Of a DNA stretch of 64,000 nt, positions 22,201 to 32,132 are shown one piece after another (position 1 is the first letter of the stretch; every line of letters begins with the position of its first letter). The notes under the pieces were generated by a model. That model was not told the DNA's origin. It saw only the letters and a program-made list of their open reading frames with translations, and did not search any database. Made by a program: the position numbers and the translations under genes. The stretch lies in assembly GCA_951799405.1 (NCBI GenBank), contig OX637359.1:2352201-2416200 (forward strand), written 5' to 3'. This DNA is from Agapetus fuscipes (Eukaryota > Arthropoda > Insecta > Trichoptera > Glossosomatidae).

Positions 22201-25200
22201 TGTGATATCTGAGGGCTAGAAATTATTTTAACGGAAATAGACATTATATATCTGTTTTATTGATTGTAGAGGCATTAACTTTGTTCATCTTAAGAGATAA
22301 AAAGAAAAACCACATTGTATTCGATTACTGTGAGTATTTTATTTAATTAATACCACAACCGGTTTCGCAAACATCCGTTCGCATCATCAGGTGGATAATT
22401 AATTTATCCACCTGATGATGCGAACGGATGTTTGCGAAACCGGTTGTGGTATTAATTAAATAAAATACTCACAGTAATCGAATACAATGTGGTTTTTCTT
22501 TTTATCTCATTGTTCACGCCAAAGCGCCATCTTTCGATCATTCCTCAAATTAACCTCCTTATCCTGGAACTTCACCATTATTATCCAAAATCTGTTTTAC
22601 CGACCCACATATTGCCACTTGCATTTTGATCTTGGAGCAAGAAGGTTGTCGATAAAACCTTCGTGGGTGAAATTCGAAAACGTCGTGAATTTAACCGTTG
22701 TGCAGTCCATAGCAAGTTTGGACATTTGTGTGTGTTTTGTGTCCTCAAGGGCCGTGTGGTTTGAGCGCGCCTTTTGGACAACGGGAGCCGACTGCAGTCG
22801 ATCCAAGCTGGATGACGGGAGACACGAGGTAGGTGGCAAATTCCTTGGGTCCTTCCTTCCTTTTGTCCCGATCGAGAGTTTGGAGCAGTTGCGCCCCCAA
22901 TCGTCGTCGTCGAGACTCCTCAGATCATTTCTCGCATTGAGGAGCCCTCGAAAGTAATTAAGATACTCAAATAAGAAACATCGGCGCAGTGGCGTGCGTG
23001 AGATTCGCTCGCGCGTGCAGCGTGCGCATCCATTGGTCACTTCGAATCGGATATTTGTGTTATTTTGCTGTTAATTGGACAGTAAAATATTTTGGTTTCT
23101 TCATTTGGTGTACTTATTTTGAATAGTTAGTTTTTGATATAGATATTGGAATAGATTATACAGAATCGTATTTTTATATTCATAATATTAGCTTTGGGTA
23201 GATGAGATAAAATTTGTAACAATAATTCGTTGTACAGATTTAAATTTGAAGGTTGGTACTGGAGAGGTCATTTGTTTAAATTAAATTCCCTTTATATACC
23301 TAACTGTTTATGTGAATTTTTGAAATCATCAATCGGTAGGTACCTACTTGCTAATGAGGTAATAAAAATAATAGTTGTTTTGATTTGCGAATTTATTTTG
23401 ACGTTTGTTTACATAATATTCAAGGTCAAAGGAATATTATCATTCATAACAGAGTTTTTGTTTATTATTTTTCTTTTTCTTCTTTTTGATATTTTGGATT
23501 CTTGATATATACAACCAAATATGGCTAAAAAAGAAGATCAAGAATATGCTGTTCAGCTTTTACAAAGCAAACTGACGGCCATTTACGGGAGAATTCAGAG
23601 TATATTCGATCAAAGTAGGAATTTAAATAATGATCCTGTAAAAATTGATGACTTTTTGGCTAACAGTTTTACAATCGATATTCTACGTGCCGATTTCATA
23701 AACACTATTGATGAACGAAATAAACTGCTGTCGGTTTCTGCGGAGAGTGTTCCCAATTATAATTCTCTAATGTCAGTTGAAGAGTTATATACAAAAATAA
23801 AGTTCCGGGTTAATCAATTACAAACGATTAGTCCAGCTGTCGAAAAATCGGGAACTGCAAAGAAGAGATTCAATTTGCCGAAACTGGAGTTATGTAGTTT
23901 TAATGGGGAAATAGAATCGTGGCCATTATTTTATGAATCATTTCGAACTGTAGTTCATGAAAATGAGGATCTCTCTGATAGTGAGAGAATTCAATATTTG
24001 ATTGGGAAACTTTCTGGAAAAGCTCTAAACCTTTGTCATGGGATTGTACCATCGGCAGAAAACTATGTGGTATTGTGGAAAGCGCTTATTGATAAATACA
24101 ATGATAAAAGGATGTTGGCTACTTCGTATCTAGAGAAACTGTTCAAACTACCTAGCGTAGATCGTGTTGAACAGTCACCCTCAAGTTTAGAAACTTTTAT
24201 AGATGCTTTCTCGTCAAACGTCGCGGCATTGAAGCAATTACAAATTGAAAACTTGGAGGATTTTTTGCTTATTTATATTGGAAGCAAGAAGATTGGCTTC
24301 GAGACAGTGAAATCTTTTGAGTCAGAATGGAGCCAAATTTTAGGCGGTCGTATGCCTAAATGTATGGATTTCATAGAGTTCGTTAGAAAGCAAGCACAGA
24401 TACTGCAGCGTTCTCGTCAAACATTGGGTTTGACAGATCACACGCAGCCTCGTAAAGGTTCATTGTCATCGTCTTCTGTTTCACGTTCGTATAAAGCCAA
24501 CAATGTGAAATCATTTGTGAGTATTCGAGAATCGATAAAATGTTTTTTGTGTGGCCTTAAAGATCATGGACGATTGTCAGAGTGTCCAAAGTTTAAGAGA
24601 ATGAATGTTAATTGTAGATTTAACGTTGTAAAAGAAAATAGATTATGCCTGAAATGCTTAGAGCCAGGACATATGGTGCGCGAGTGCAGCAAGGAGATGA
24701 AATGCAGTGTGTGTGCACGCCCTCATAATACTCTATTGCATTTTAAGGGCGCTAGCACGCCGGTAAGGGCAACTGGTGCTAACGTTGAAGGAAATGTTGC
24801 GTTGCAGTCGCCAACCAGCAATCCTGTATCGGTGGCGTTGTGCTCTGTTGGAGAGCGCAAGATCGGGTCGGACTGGGCTTCATTTTCATCTGTACTTTTG
24901 GGTACGGCAAAGTGTACTGCTAAGAATGAAAATGGACATGTCAAAGTTATTCGAGCCATAATTGATAGCGCTTCGCAGCGTGATTTTATCACGGTGGAGT
25001 GCGCCAAGTCTTTGGCATTACCTATTGTAGCCACTAAAAATAAATTTGTTTCTGGAGTGGGAAATAGTCAAAGCAAAATAAAGGGCGTCACATCTTTGAC
25101 GATTCGATCAAGGATTGACGAAACATTTGAGCTTGAAATCGAACCGTTGGTTGTAGACACCATAACAAATAAGTTGCCAACTGCGAAAATTGATAGATCA

Positions 25201-28200
25201 CAATTGACCTATTTCGAGGGGATCGTACTTGCGGATGAGGAATATGACATACCAGCTAAGGTGGATGTCATTTTGGGAGCTGACATTTTTGCAAGAATCC
25301 TACGTGCTAAAACGGTATCGAGATCTGCCGGGGAGCCAGTAGCAGTAGAAACTGCACTCGGCTTTATAATAGTAGGAAAGGCTCCAGCCATAGAAAAGGT
25401 AGCAAACGAGGTGGAAGCCTTTCACTCAATAGACACGCTTCCCTCCGATTTAACCGAGTTCTTTAAATTAGAAGAGGTCCCCCAGATGACAAAGATCTTC
25501 ACTCCTTCCGAACAGGTCTGTGAAAAATTATATTCTCAGACCACAGTAAGAAATGCATCAGGTAGCTACACAGTAGCATTACCGTTTAAGGATAAATCGT
25601 CGAGATTAGGAGAGTCTAAAACTGTGGCAATTCGAAGATTTGAGTCTTTAGAACGAAAGCTGAATAATAATCCCACTGTAAAAATTGAATATGATCGAGT
25701 ATTCCAAGAATATTTGGATAAAAAATATATTAGGCTTGTTGAAAAGGATTGGGAAACTGAAGATTTGGGTCAAGGATACGTGATACCTCATCATGGCGTT
25801 GTACGCGCAGATAAGACAACTACCAAGTTGAGGGTAGTTTTGGACGCAAGTGCGCCTACCTCATCGGGAGTAGCATTAAATAACATTTTGCACACTGGCC
25901 CAAATTTGCAAAATGATTTAATGAAAATAGTTTTGAGATTTAGACTACTTCCTATAGCGTTAAATGCAGATATTCGGCAAATGTATTTGCAAATAAAAAT
26001 TAGAAAGGAAGATCAAAGGTTCCAGAGATTGTTTTATAGATTCGATCCAAAAGGACCTTTGCAGTTGTTCGAAATGACAAGGGTGCCATTTGGACTATGT
26101 TGCAGTCCGTATTTGGCCATTCGTACGGTGCGGCAGCTGGCAATAGATGAGCGGGATCGATTTCCGGATGCAGCAGCCGTGGCGGAATCCGACATATACA
26201 TGGATGACATAGCTACGAGTTGTAGTACTGTAGCCGAAGGGGTGAAGCTGTCAACTCAGCTTATAAACTTTTTTAATGCTGGAGGATTTGAATTGACCAA
26301 ATTCTGTAGTAATGCTCCCGAAGCATTAAAACTTGTACCGCCAGAGCGTAAAGTCACTGGCGTCGTGAAATTTGACCCAGAAGAAGATCTGAAGGTTTTA
26401 GGACTTCGGTGGGAGCCGCGAGATGATGTCTTCACATTTAGGGTAAATAGACATCCAAGAAGCTGTACAAAGCGCGGAATATTGTCTACAGTAGCTCGCA
26501 TGTGGGATGTGCTAGGTATTGTAGCACCGGTCACGCTAATGGCCAAGTTAATTATCAAGTACCTATGGACAGAAGGGATCGGATGGGATGAGACTCCGCC
26601 GTTCAGTGTCATTGAGCATTGGGAGCGTTTAGAGAGGGAATTGGTTCTTCTGGAACGTCTTCGATTGCCTCGACATATTGGAGTGGTAGTGGAGGGTTGC
26701 ATCGTATCCCTATTAGGATTTGCAGACGCTTCGGAAAAAGCCTATGGGGGAGTGGTATACATGCATGTACACTTTCCTTCGACTCGAGATTCAATTGTTC
26801 GGTTAATTTGTGCAAAATCGAGAGTAGCGCCCTCTAAAACAGTAATTTCGCTACCGAGAATGGAGTTGTGCGCGAACTTAGTTTTAGCAAAACTGATGAG
26901 ATACGTGATTGACGTATATGCCCAGAGCTGCACAATCAGTCGGATTTTGGCGTTCACTGATAGTACTGTAGCTTTGGCTTGGATCAAATCGGATCCAACA
27001 AGGTGGCAGTGTTTTGTTGGTAACAGAGTGGCAAAAATTCAGCAGTTGATCGAAGCTGATAAGTTTTACCACATTTCTGGTAAGGATAATCCTGCTGACT
27101 GCCTGTCTAGGGGGTTAACTCCCGCTCAGCTCATGGAACATCCTTTGTGGTTTGCGGGACCCGGGTTTGCAAAACTTCCATCGGAAGAATGGCCAGTTCA
27201 TCCGTTTGACCTCAAGTTGGTCGACGATGCGCCCGAGAAAAGGAGACCAGTGCTAGCCTTATTGGAAATAGAGGAAACTGAAGAAGTACATATGTTATGC
27301 GAAATGGCAGAGCGTGTTTCCTCGTGGAGTAAGCTATTAAGGATAACAGTTTACATACTAAGATTTCTGAAGAAGCTACCTAAACCCTTTCATGTGTCGC
27401 ATTTAGAGATGGCAGAAAAGGTAATTATACAGAATTTACAATCTCGACATTTTGGAAATGAAATTAAATTGTTGAATTCCGGAAAGCAAGTAAAACCCGC
27501 TTTCAGAAGGTTGAGAACTTTCCTGAAGGATGGGGTTCTAAGAGTAGGTGGACGATTATCAAATGCGAGTATAAAATATGATAATCAGCATCCAATACTT
27601 TTACCTCGTCGCGATCATGTGGTCAATCTTATTATTGATCATTGGCATCGAAGAAATCTGCACACGGGGCCTCAACTCGTAATGGCTTTGTTAAGACAGA
27701 AATATTGGATTTTATCTGCGAGAGATATAGTTAGACAGCGAATACAAAGCTGCGTCATTTGTTTCAAAGCAAAGCCCCGAAATGAGTTCCCTTTGATGGC
27801 AGATTTGCCGGAGTTTCGAGTGAGAGAAGCCAAGGCCTTCTGTCATACCGGAGTAGATTATGCAGGCCCTCTGGCTATTATCCCTTATCGGCGCCGAGGC
27901 GTCCGAAGTATCAAGGCATACATATGTCTATTCGTATGTCTTGTAACAAAGGCTGTTCATTTGGAATTGGCCCCTGATCTTAGTACCGATGCCTTTTTAA
28001 GTGCATTAAAACGATTTATTTCCAGGCGCGGACCGATAAGCGTTATATATTCCGACCGAGGTACTAATTTTGTTGGAGCCAAATCCTCATTAGATGCTAT
28101 TTATAAAATGTTGGATTCAAAGGAATTCAACGAACGATTTGCACATGAACTTCAAGAGCATCGTATTGAGTTTTGTTTCAATGTAGCCGCCGCTCCTCAT

Positions 28201-30295
28201 TTTGGAGGTATTTGGGAGGCTGGAGTACGATGCGTGAAGTCTCATTTAGCAAAGGTAGTCGGATTGCAGCTGTTAACTTACGAGGAGATGTTGACGGTGC
28301 TCGTGCAAATTGAAAGCATACTCAACTCCCGTCCATTGACAGTGTTGAGTGGAGATCCGGCTGAGCCATTAGCTCTGACGCCGGCTCATTTTCTGACTTT
28401 AACTCCATTAAAGTCCTTACCTGCGGCACCCATCACTGATGGAGGCACAAGCTTGGTCAGAAGAAAAGAAGTGTGCGACCAGTTAGTGCAGTCGTTTTGG
28501 AAGCGGTGGAGAACGGAATACCTGAACACCCTTCAGGTGAGAAAGAAATGGGATAAAGACCATAAATCGATAGAAAAGGGCTCCATCGTAATATTGGATA
28601 ATGGAACGGGCGCACCGCTGAACTGGCCAATAGGTTTTGTTCAGGAGGTTTTCCCGGGTAAGGATGGAGTTGTTCGAGTAGTAGAGGTGCGAACAAAATT
28701 CGGTACATATCGTAGACCGGTAGTTAAAGTCTATCCTCTACCAACTCAATAGATTGTTTTTTGATATGGTTTTTGCTATTTTTTATTTTTGATTTTCGTT
28801 TATTTTCGTCGTTTTCTTTGTTTGATATACGTTAAGCTACTTGTAAATATTTTCGATTCGTTGATTTAGGTTTAGATATTACAGTCCACTTGTTTCGTGT
28901 CGATATAAGTATAGTTGCAAATAGATTCGGCATCTATCTTAAATTTTTCGTTTTCGTTTTGTAATAGGTAGTTGTGAGTAGGTAAATCAGAATCGAGGGC
29001 TGCTTGATGCGGGTGGTGGTGTGGGGTGTTGAGGCAGGGATGAGCAATGTTTGAAAGAAGGGGTTCTTTCAAGCCCGGGGGGATGTTCACGCCAAAGCGC
29101 CATCTTTCGATCATTCCTCAAATTAACCTCCTTATCCTGGAACTTCACCATTATTATCCAAAATCTGTTTTACCGACCCACATATTGCCACTTGCATTTT
29201 GATCTTGGAGCAAGAAGGTTGTCGATAAAACCTTCGTGGGTGAAATTCGAAAACGTCGTGAATTTAACCGTTGTGCAGTCCATAGCAAGTTTGGACATTT
29301 GTGTGTGTTTTGTGTCCTCAAGGGCCGTGTGGTTTGAGCGCGCCTTTTGGACAACGGGAGCCGACTGCAGTCGATCCAAGCTGGATGACGGGAGACACGA
29401 GGTAGGTGGCAAATTCCTTGGGTCCTTCCTTCCTTTTGTCCCGATCGAGAGTTTGGAGCAGTTGCGCCCCCAATCGTCGTCGTCGAGACTCCTCAGATCA
29501 TTTCTCGCATTGAGGAGCCCTCGAAAGTAATTAAGATACTCAAATAAGAAACATCGGCGCAGTGGCGTGCGTGAGATTCGCTCGCGCGTGCAGCGTGCGC
29601 ATCCACTCATTATATATCTGTTTCAACTTATTTATGAAAATGGTCCTTAGTAAGAAAGAGAACAAAGAACTGCACAGTTGCATTTCCATGTGTACAAAAA
29701 AACTCTGGCGAATGTAAATATATTTCTAGAAAGGTGCGTGCATACTATGTCTGAACCAGTCTGAACATAAACGCATCTTATGATCGATAAAATTGATGAA
29801 TTTTAAAGAAAAAAGGCATTATTTTAAGACGTTGCATGTGCTATAATTGGGTGTCAGAACACAAAATGGAGAAAGTAAGAAAATATAGAATTTTCCACGT
29901 AAAAACATGTTTTCTATTACCACTGCAACGTTTGACAGGACTGAAACAATTGTGGTCCATAGCATGTATCATTGCTGTAAGTATGTTTCTGCTCCTCTAT
30001 GTAATAAATAACTCAATGGTATTTGCTAATTTTTTTGTACGGCAAGGCTCTCCCTTTTTATAATACTGTAGATGTATGTGTTTTAATCTTTGTTACAGCT
30101 CCCTACATTTACACAGTGATCGACGAAGAGATTTCCAACTTTCCCTACATCGCCCTCGGGGAGCTGAACTGTGCGACTGTTGAAGCGTTGCAAGGCCCGC
30201 TGCACATCATAGAGAAGGACCAGGCCATACAACTGAGGACGTCTCTGTGCTGCAGCATTCCAGACTGGAACTATTTAGTGGAAATGACACTGTGA
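19079..30295 (+). CDS. BTB-BACK-kelch (KLHL-type) protein gene, three exons
   Basis: Exons 19079-19252, 19936-20947 and 30099-30295 join in phases 0 and 1 to a 460-aa protein with no internal stop. BTB: YDVVLCVDDKKMFVEKKALM ... SSYFEVMFGGNFRE across exons 1-2, then FQINQKCLKTFEIDCIKKNF. A BACK-like helical stretch follows, then a C-terminal kelch region with RRHFGCIVHKDDLFLIGGVG and EELYVLAES. Family members usually act as substrate adaptors for Cullin-3 ubiquitin ligases. Here the kelch part is short (about three to four recognisable blades against the usual six), so the protein is shorter than typical KLHLs (~570-600 aa). Intron 2 is 9.15 kb and holds a complete BEL element. A KLHL10-like insect paralog is possible but unproven. 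Confidence 0.75.
19500..19730 (+). repeat. T repeat copy in kelch intron 1
   Basis: ttgacttataggttggtatg, an internal loss of the gtcacccctg block, then ggttcacatgcggcatgtgc, ending cttagattagattag. Confidence 0.75.
19936..20947 (+). CDS. kelch gene exon 2 (BTB C-half, BACK, kelch)
   Basis: Acceptor gattctttcag|GTGCCATTT, donor CATAGTG|gtaagta. 337 codons plus one base, open throughout. The exon starts with VPFGLLKFAIDLIYRKTQF, the end of a BTB domain, and carries the GG-doublet kelch blade LFLIGGVGN. Confidence 0.8.
21125..21345 (+). repeat. T repeat copy
   Basis: gacttacaggttagtatgac, caatgtcacccctgtttcag, ending atctttgcaactaagattag. An internal deletion has removed the central catgcggcatg. 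Confidence 0.65.
21548..21843. mobile_element. 296-bp MITE with TSD ATA
   Basis: Ends ggggccgtccatatattacg and, inverted, ggggctgtccatatattacg, flanked by ATA at 21545-21547 and 21844-21846. C-rich and A/T-rich interior without coding frame. Confidence 0.75.
21872..22078 (+). mobile_element. SINE family A, 5'-truncated
   Basis: Starts at gctcttcgctgggttgaaaa and runs to caccgaataaatcatcctaa with an ATT tail. The tRNA-like head is missing. Confidence 0.7.
22200..22257 (+). repeat. old repeat, left part (continues at 29608)
   Basis: gctagaaattattttaacgg ... cattatatatctgttt matches 45395-45442 and 33870-33910. The rest of this copy lies beyond the nested foldback and BEL element, at 29608-30060. 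Confidence 0.65.
22258..22507. mobile_element. hammerhead-ribozyme foldback, 16-bp TSD
   Basis: Palindrome 22294-22508 preceded by 36 bp of other sequence. The 16-bp CATTATATATCTGTTT at 22242-22257 recurs at 29608-29623, that is, across the BEL insertion. Right arm: CCAC, CTGATGA (22412-22418), spacer T, stem II GCGAAC/GTTTGC with loop GGAT, GAAA (22436-22439), CCGGTT, then GTGG pairing with CCAC. The left arm carries the identical core on the minus strand. Confidence 0.75.
22511..23032 (+). repeat. BEL copy 1, 5' LTR
   Basis: TGTTCACGCCAAAGCGCC to GCGTGCGCATCCA. It differs from copy 2 LTRs by at least two substitutions (aagggcc/aagagcc, ccttttgg/cctattgg) and one indel (actcaaat/actccaaat). 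Confidence 0.95.
23034..23050 (+). other. BEL copy 1 primer-binding site
   Basis: TGGTCACTTCGAATCGG starts one base after the LTR. TGG is the complement of a tRNA CCA end. The primer tRNA was not identified. The matching site in copy 2 has a different sequence. Confidence 0.7.
23521..28752 (+). CDS. BEL/Pao Gag-Pol polyprotein, 1743 aa
   Basis: A single frame from ATG 23521. Rough residues: Gag with FNGEIESWPLFYESF (~126); zinc knuckles CFLCGLKDHGRLSEC (~340) and CLKCLEPGHMVREC (~376); aspartic protease IIDSASQ (~481); reverse transcriptase with RVVLDASAP, LNADIRQMYLQI and the catalytic YMDD (~893); RNase H with GFADASEKAYGGV (~1066) and FTDSTVALAWI; integrase with HHCC zinc finger (HWHRRNLHTGP ... 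CVICF), catalytic D in GVDYAGP (~1443), D in YSDRGTNF (~1510) and E in GGIWEAGV (~1563); a C-terminal DUF5641-like tail. All catalytic motifs are present and length is normal for the family. Confidence 0.95.
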   Translation: MAKKEDQEYAVQLLQSKLTAIYGRIQSIFDQSRNLNNDPVKIDDFLANSFTIDILRADFINTIDERNKLLSVSAESVPNYNSLMSVEELYTKIKFRVNQLQTISPAVEKSGTAKKRFNLPKLELCSFNGEIESWPLFYESFRTVVHENEDLSDSERIQYLIGKLSGKALNLCHGIVPSAENYVVLWKALIDKYNDKRMLATSYLEKLFKLPSVDRVEQSPSSLETFIDAFSSNVAALKQLQIENLEDFLLIYIGSKKIGFETVKSFESEWSQILGGRMPKCMDFIEFVRKQAQILQRSRQTLGLTDHTQPRKGSLSSSSVSRSYKANNVKSFVSIRESIKCFLCGLKDHGRLSECPKFKRMNVNCRFNVVKENRLCLKCLEPGHMVRECSKEMKCSVCARPHNTLLHFKGASTPVRATGANVEGNVALQSPTSNPVSVALCSVGERKIGSDWASFSSVLLGTAKCTAKNENGHVKVIRAIIDSASQRDFITVECAKSLALPIVATKNKFVSGVGNSQSKIKGVTSLTIRSRIDETFELEIEPLVVDTITNKLPTAKIDRSQLTYFEGIVLADEEYDIPAKVDVILGADIFARILRAKTVSRSAGEPVAVETALGFIIVGKAPAIEKVANEVEAFHSIDTLPSDLTEFFKLEEVPQMTKIFTPSEQVCEKLYSQTTVRNASGSYTVALPFKDKSSRLGESKTVAIRRFESLERKLNNNPTVKIEYDRVFQEYLDKKYIRLVEKDWETEDLGQGYVIPHHGVVRADKTTTKLRVVLDASAPTSSGVALNNILHTGPNLQNDLMKIVLRFRLLPIALNADIRQMYLQIKIRKEDQRFQRLFYRFDPKGPLQLFEMTRVPFGLCCSPYLAIRTVRQLAIDERDRFPDAAAVAESDIYMDDIATSCSTVAEGVKLSTQLINFFNAGGFELTKFCSNAPEALKLVPPERKVTGVVKFDPEEDLKVLGLRWEPRDDVFTFRVNRHPRSCTKRGILSTVARMWDVLGIVAPVTLMAKLIIKYLWTEGIGWDETPPFSVIEHWERLERELVLLERLRLPRHIGVVVEGCIVSLLGFADASEKAYGGVVYMHVHFPSTRDSIVRLICAKSRVAPSKTVISLPRMELCANLVLAKLMRYVIDVYAQSCTISRILAFTDSTVALAWIKSDPTRWQCFVGNRVAKIQQLIEADKFYHISGKDNPADCLSRGLTPAQLMEHPLWFAGPGFAKLPSEEWPVHPFDLKLVDDAPEKRRPVLALLEIEETEEVHMLCEMAERVSSWSKLLRITVYILRFLKKLPKPFHVSHLEMAEKVIIQNLQSRHFGNEIKLLNSGKQVKPAFRRLRTFLKDGVLRVGGRLSNASIKYDNQHPILLPRRDHVVNLIIDHWHRRNLHTGPQLVMALLRQKYWILSARDIVRQRIQSCVICFKAKPRNEFPLMADLPEFRVREAKAFCHTGVDYAGPLAIIPYRRRGVRSIKAYICLFVCLVTKAVHLELAPDLSTDAFLSALKRFISRRGPISVIYSDRGTNFVGAKSSLDAIYKMLDSKEFNERFAHELQEHRIEFCFNVAAAPHFGGIWEAGVRCVKSHLAKVVGLQLLTYEEMLTVLVQIESILNSRPLTVLSGDPAEPLALTPAHFLTLTPLKSLPAAPITDGGTSLVRRKEVCDQLVQSFWKRWRTEYLNTLQVRKKWDKDHKSIEKGSIVILDNGTGAPLNWPIGFVQEVFPGKDGVVRVVEVRTKFGTYRRPVVKVYPLPTQ
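29084..29605 (+). repeat. BEL copy 1, 3' LTR
   Basis: Starts TGTTCACG directly after the G-run cccggggggat and ends GCGCATCCA before CTCAT. No difference from the 5' LTR was noticed on reading. Confidence 0.95.
29611..30060 (+). repeat. old repeat, right part
   Basis: gtttcaacttatttatgaaa, gaactgcacagttgcatttc, ataattgggtgtcagaacac match 45437-45860 at ~75-80% by eye, and more weakly 33900-34000 and 34330-34500. It ends just before kelch exon 3. Confidence 0.65.
30099..30295 (+). CDS. kelch gene exon 3
   Basis: Acceptor tttgttacag|CTCCCTAC in phase with exon 2. The exon adds APYIYTVIDEEISNFPYIAL ... DWNYLVEMTL and ends at TGA 30293-30295. The compatible phase and protein-like composition support it; no family motif is strong here. 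Confidence 0.65.
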
Positions 30296-30572
30296 GCATA
30301 GAGACAACCGTCCAGTGGCAACCCAAGTCCAAACAAAGAGTGGGCAAGACCATCTGCTGATATGGTTTTTCATGCAATCTAAGAATATTATGGATATAAT
30401 GTTTTTGGTATCTAATCTAATCTATGTACATTGCAAAGATATATGTAAAAGAGAGTTCAATCCAGAGGCGGCTCGTTACTAAAATTTTCATTTCCTTTCA
30501 TCTTCCATTTATTTTGAATGGATATCACAAGAAATCCATACATTTTATTCTCTTGTTTATTTTACTTGATTT

Positions 30573-30960
30573 ATGAAAAGAAATGCAATTCACCAACCTA
30601 TTTTGCCTGGCCAGAAACAGGTATTAAAATTATCAAATAATATTGTATTGAATCAATACTTGTGGAATCTGGAGCGACCTGTAAACTTTGTGCAGCCAAG
30701 CGAGAACCTCCCACCTGGACAGGATCTTGAGTGGCCTGTGTGGAGGGCAGAACAGGTGTTGGCAGAACTCGCTGTAACATGAAGGCCTGGGGAATCCTTC
30801 ACCAAGATAACACCACGCTCTGTGAATGCGGAGCCCAACAGTGGATCATCTTGGGATCTGCTCGGCCTGCCCAACAAGCTACTCACTGGCCGATCTAATG
30901 GAGAGTAATGGTGGAGCAGTGGATTGTTGCCCGACACTGGGCAAGAGTAGTGTAGCGTCT
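30573..30960 (+). mobile_element. LINE 3' fragment (Cys/His tail)
   Basis: gtggaatctggagcgacctg, gcgagaacctcccacctgga, tctgtgaatgcggagcccaa: a decayed copy of the fragment at 48535-48895, which encodes NRLRTSVGR ... LCECGAQQSMDHLGIC. Preceded at 30573-30640 by antisense family C tail. Confidence 0.65.
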
Positions 30961-31004
30961 GACACGACGAAGAAGAATAATTAATAATTACCCGATGACA
31001 TTAA

Positions 31005-31275
31005 GACCGGTCCGTAGTCTAGTGGTAACAGTTCTGACTCGTAAATGGAAGGTTGTGAATGCGAATCCCGTCGGGGCACAAAAAAAAAACATTTATATTT
31101 TCAAATATGCTCTTCGCTGGGTGAAAAATTCATATACCTTTACCAAAGACCAGTCACTAAAGGTCCATCCAGCCTTGCAGCAACTGGGTCTTGCTTGAGA
31201 ATCGGCGCTTTCTACAGCGACGGCGAAGCTCGCAGAGGGCTCTTGAGGTGTGATACTCACAAAAATTGTCAAAAA
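31005..31275 (+). mobile_element. SINE family A
   Basis: Head GACCGGTCCGTAGTCTAGTG with degraded B-box, body ttgcagcaactgggtcttgc, tail gaggtgtgatactcacaaaa. Confidence 0.75.
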
Positions 31276-31289
31276 AATTGAAAAAAAAT

Positions 31290-31545
31290 TGTCGGGGTTA
31301 TAGCCGCGGGAGCTAAGAGGGCTGATCTTTCTAGCGTGTTTCGAATGGAACAACGCTGGTTCGATCCCCGCTTGGGTCACATGACTTTAACTTTGACCCT
31401 GGTTCAACAGATGTTATTGGGTAATTATTATTTAATAATTCATTAATAATAAACAATAATGAATTATTAAATGATGATATTAATACCTGTTTCTGGCCAG
31501 GAAAAATAGGTTGGTGAATTGCATTCCTCTTCACAAATCTATTTT
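31290..31545 (+). mobile_element. SINE family C
   Basis: Degraded head, B-box region ggttcgatccccgcttgggt, body gaccctggttcaacagatgt, ending gcattcctcttcacaaatct and long A/T runs. Confidence 0.65.
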
Positions 31546-31623
31546 TTTTTTAAAAAAAAAAATAAAAAAAAATAAAAAAAAAAAAAATAGCGCTCACCAA
31601 ATAAATCATCCTAATATTATTAT

Positions 31624-31837
31624 AAATATTTAAAAATATAAATGGAAAAACATTGTTTTAATTCACTTTATTTTATTTGTTTATGCTCGAATATTTTCGC
31701 CTAATGAGGCATTTTCAAAAATATTCGAGCATAAACAAATAAAATAAAGTGAATTAAAACAATGTTTTTCCATTTATATTTTTAAATATTTATAAAAATG
31801 GACTTTCACTGTGTTAACAGATCAACACTAAAAAATA
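31624..31837. mobile_element. hammerhead-derived foldback (decayed)
   Basis: Palindrome 31622-31792 with conserved outer blocks (tgaattaaaacaatgttttt). On the minus strand, TTGAAAA, T, stem GCCT/AGGC with loop CATT, then GAAA is a mutated hammerhead core in which CTGAAGA has decayed. TAATATTATTAT flanks the insertion at 31612-31623 and 31838-31849, though this is simple sequence. Confidence 0.55.
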
Positions 31838-31854
31838 TAATATTATTATTATCT

Positions 31855-31990
31855 GTTGAACCAGGGTCAATGTTATTGTCGATAGGACGTGGCGCAGGCG
31901 AGGTTCGAACTTGTGATTGTTTCAATAACACAAACTCAAGTGCCGATGCCTTATCCCCACGACCATACCAGCGACTACATAAATGATGTA
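31855..31990 (-). mobile_element. SINE family C-like head
   Basis: Minus strand: gctggtatggtcgtggggat ... aagttcgaacctcgcctgcg then reversed gttcaacagat at 31855. Class-II tRNA-like head with a long variable region. Confidence 0.5.
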
Positions 31991-32132
31991 TTTTTAGGTA
32001 TATACATACCTACACCCGTTTTTTTATACCACAAATAAATGTAAAGCATGTTCATACTAATCTAATCTAAGTTGCAAAGATATTAAATGCATTTGAGATT
32101 TTTAAATACCCTATTGACTGCTGGCAAGTTTC

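Larger units (their letters stand above)
22511..29605 (+). mobile_element. complete BEL/Pao LTR retrotransposon, copy 1
   Basis: 7095 bp, with 522-bp LTRs that look identical by eye, TG...CA ends and a perfect 5-bp duplication CTCAT (22506-22510, 29606-29610). Layout: LTR, primer-binding site, ~490-bp leader, a single Gag-Pol frame, an untranslated tail with a G-run polypurine tract, LTR. No env frame. Intact frame plus matching LTRs point to a recent, possibly mobile copy, in sense orientation inside kelch intron 2. Confidence 0.95.

Noticed and set aside
22487..23040. Open frames of 147-159 codons in BEL LTRs, both strands
   Set aside because: Identical in all four LTRs as expected from LTR identity; no protein pattern, and overlapping on opposite strands.
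23230..23505. 90-codon hydrophobic frame in the BEL leader, present in both copies
   Set aside because: Starts at TTG, with no ATG in a useful place; conserved only because the two leaders are almost identical.
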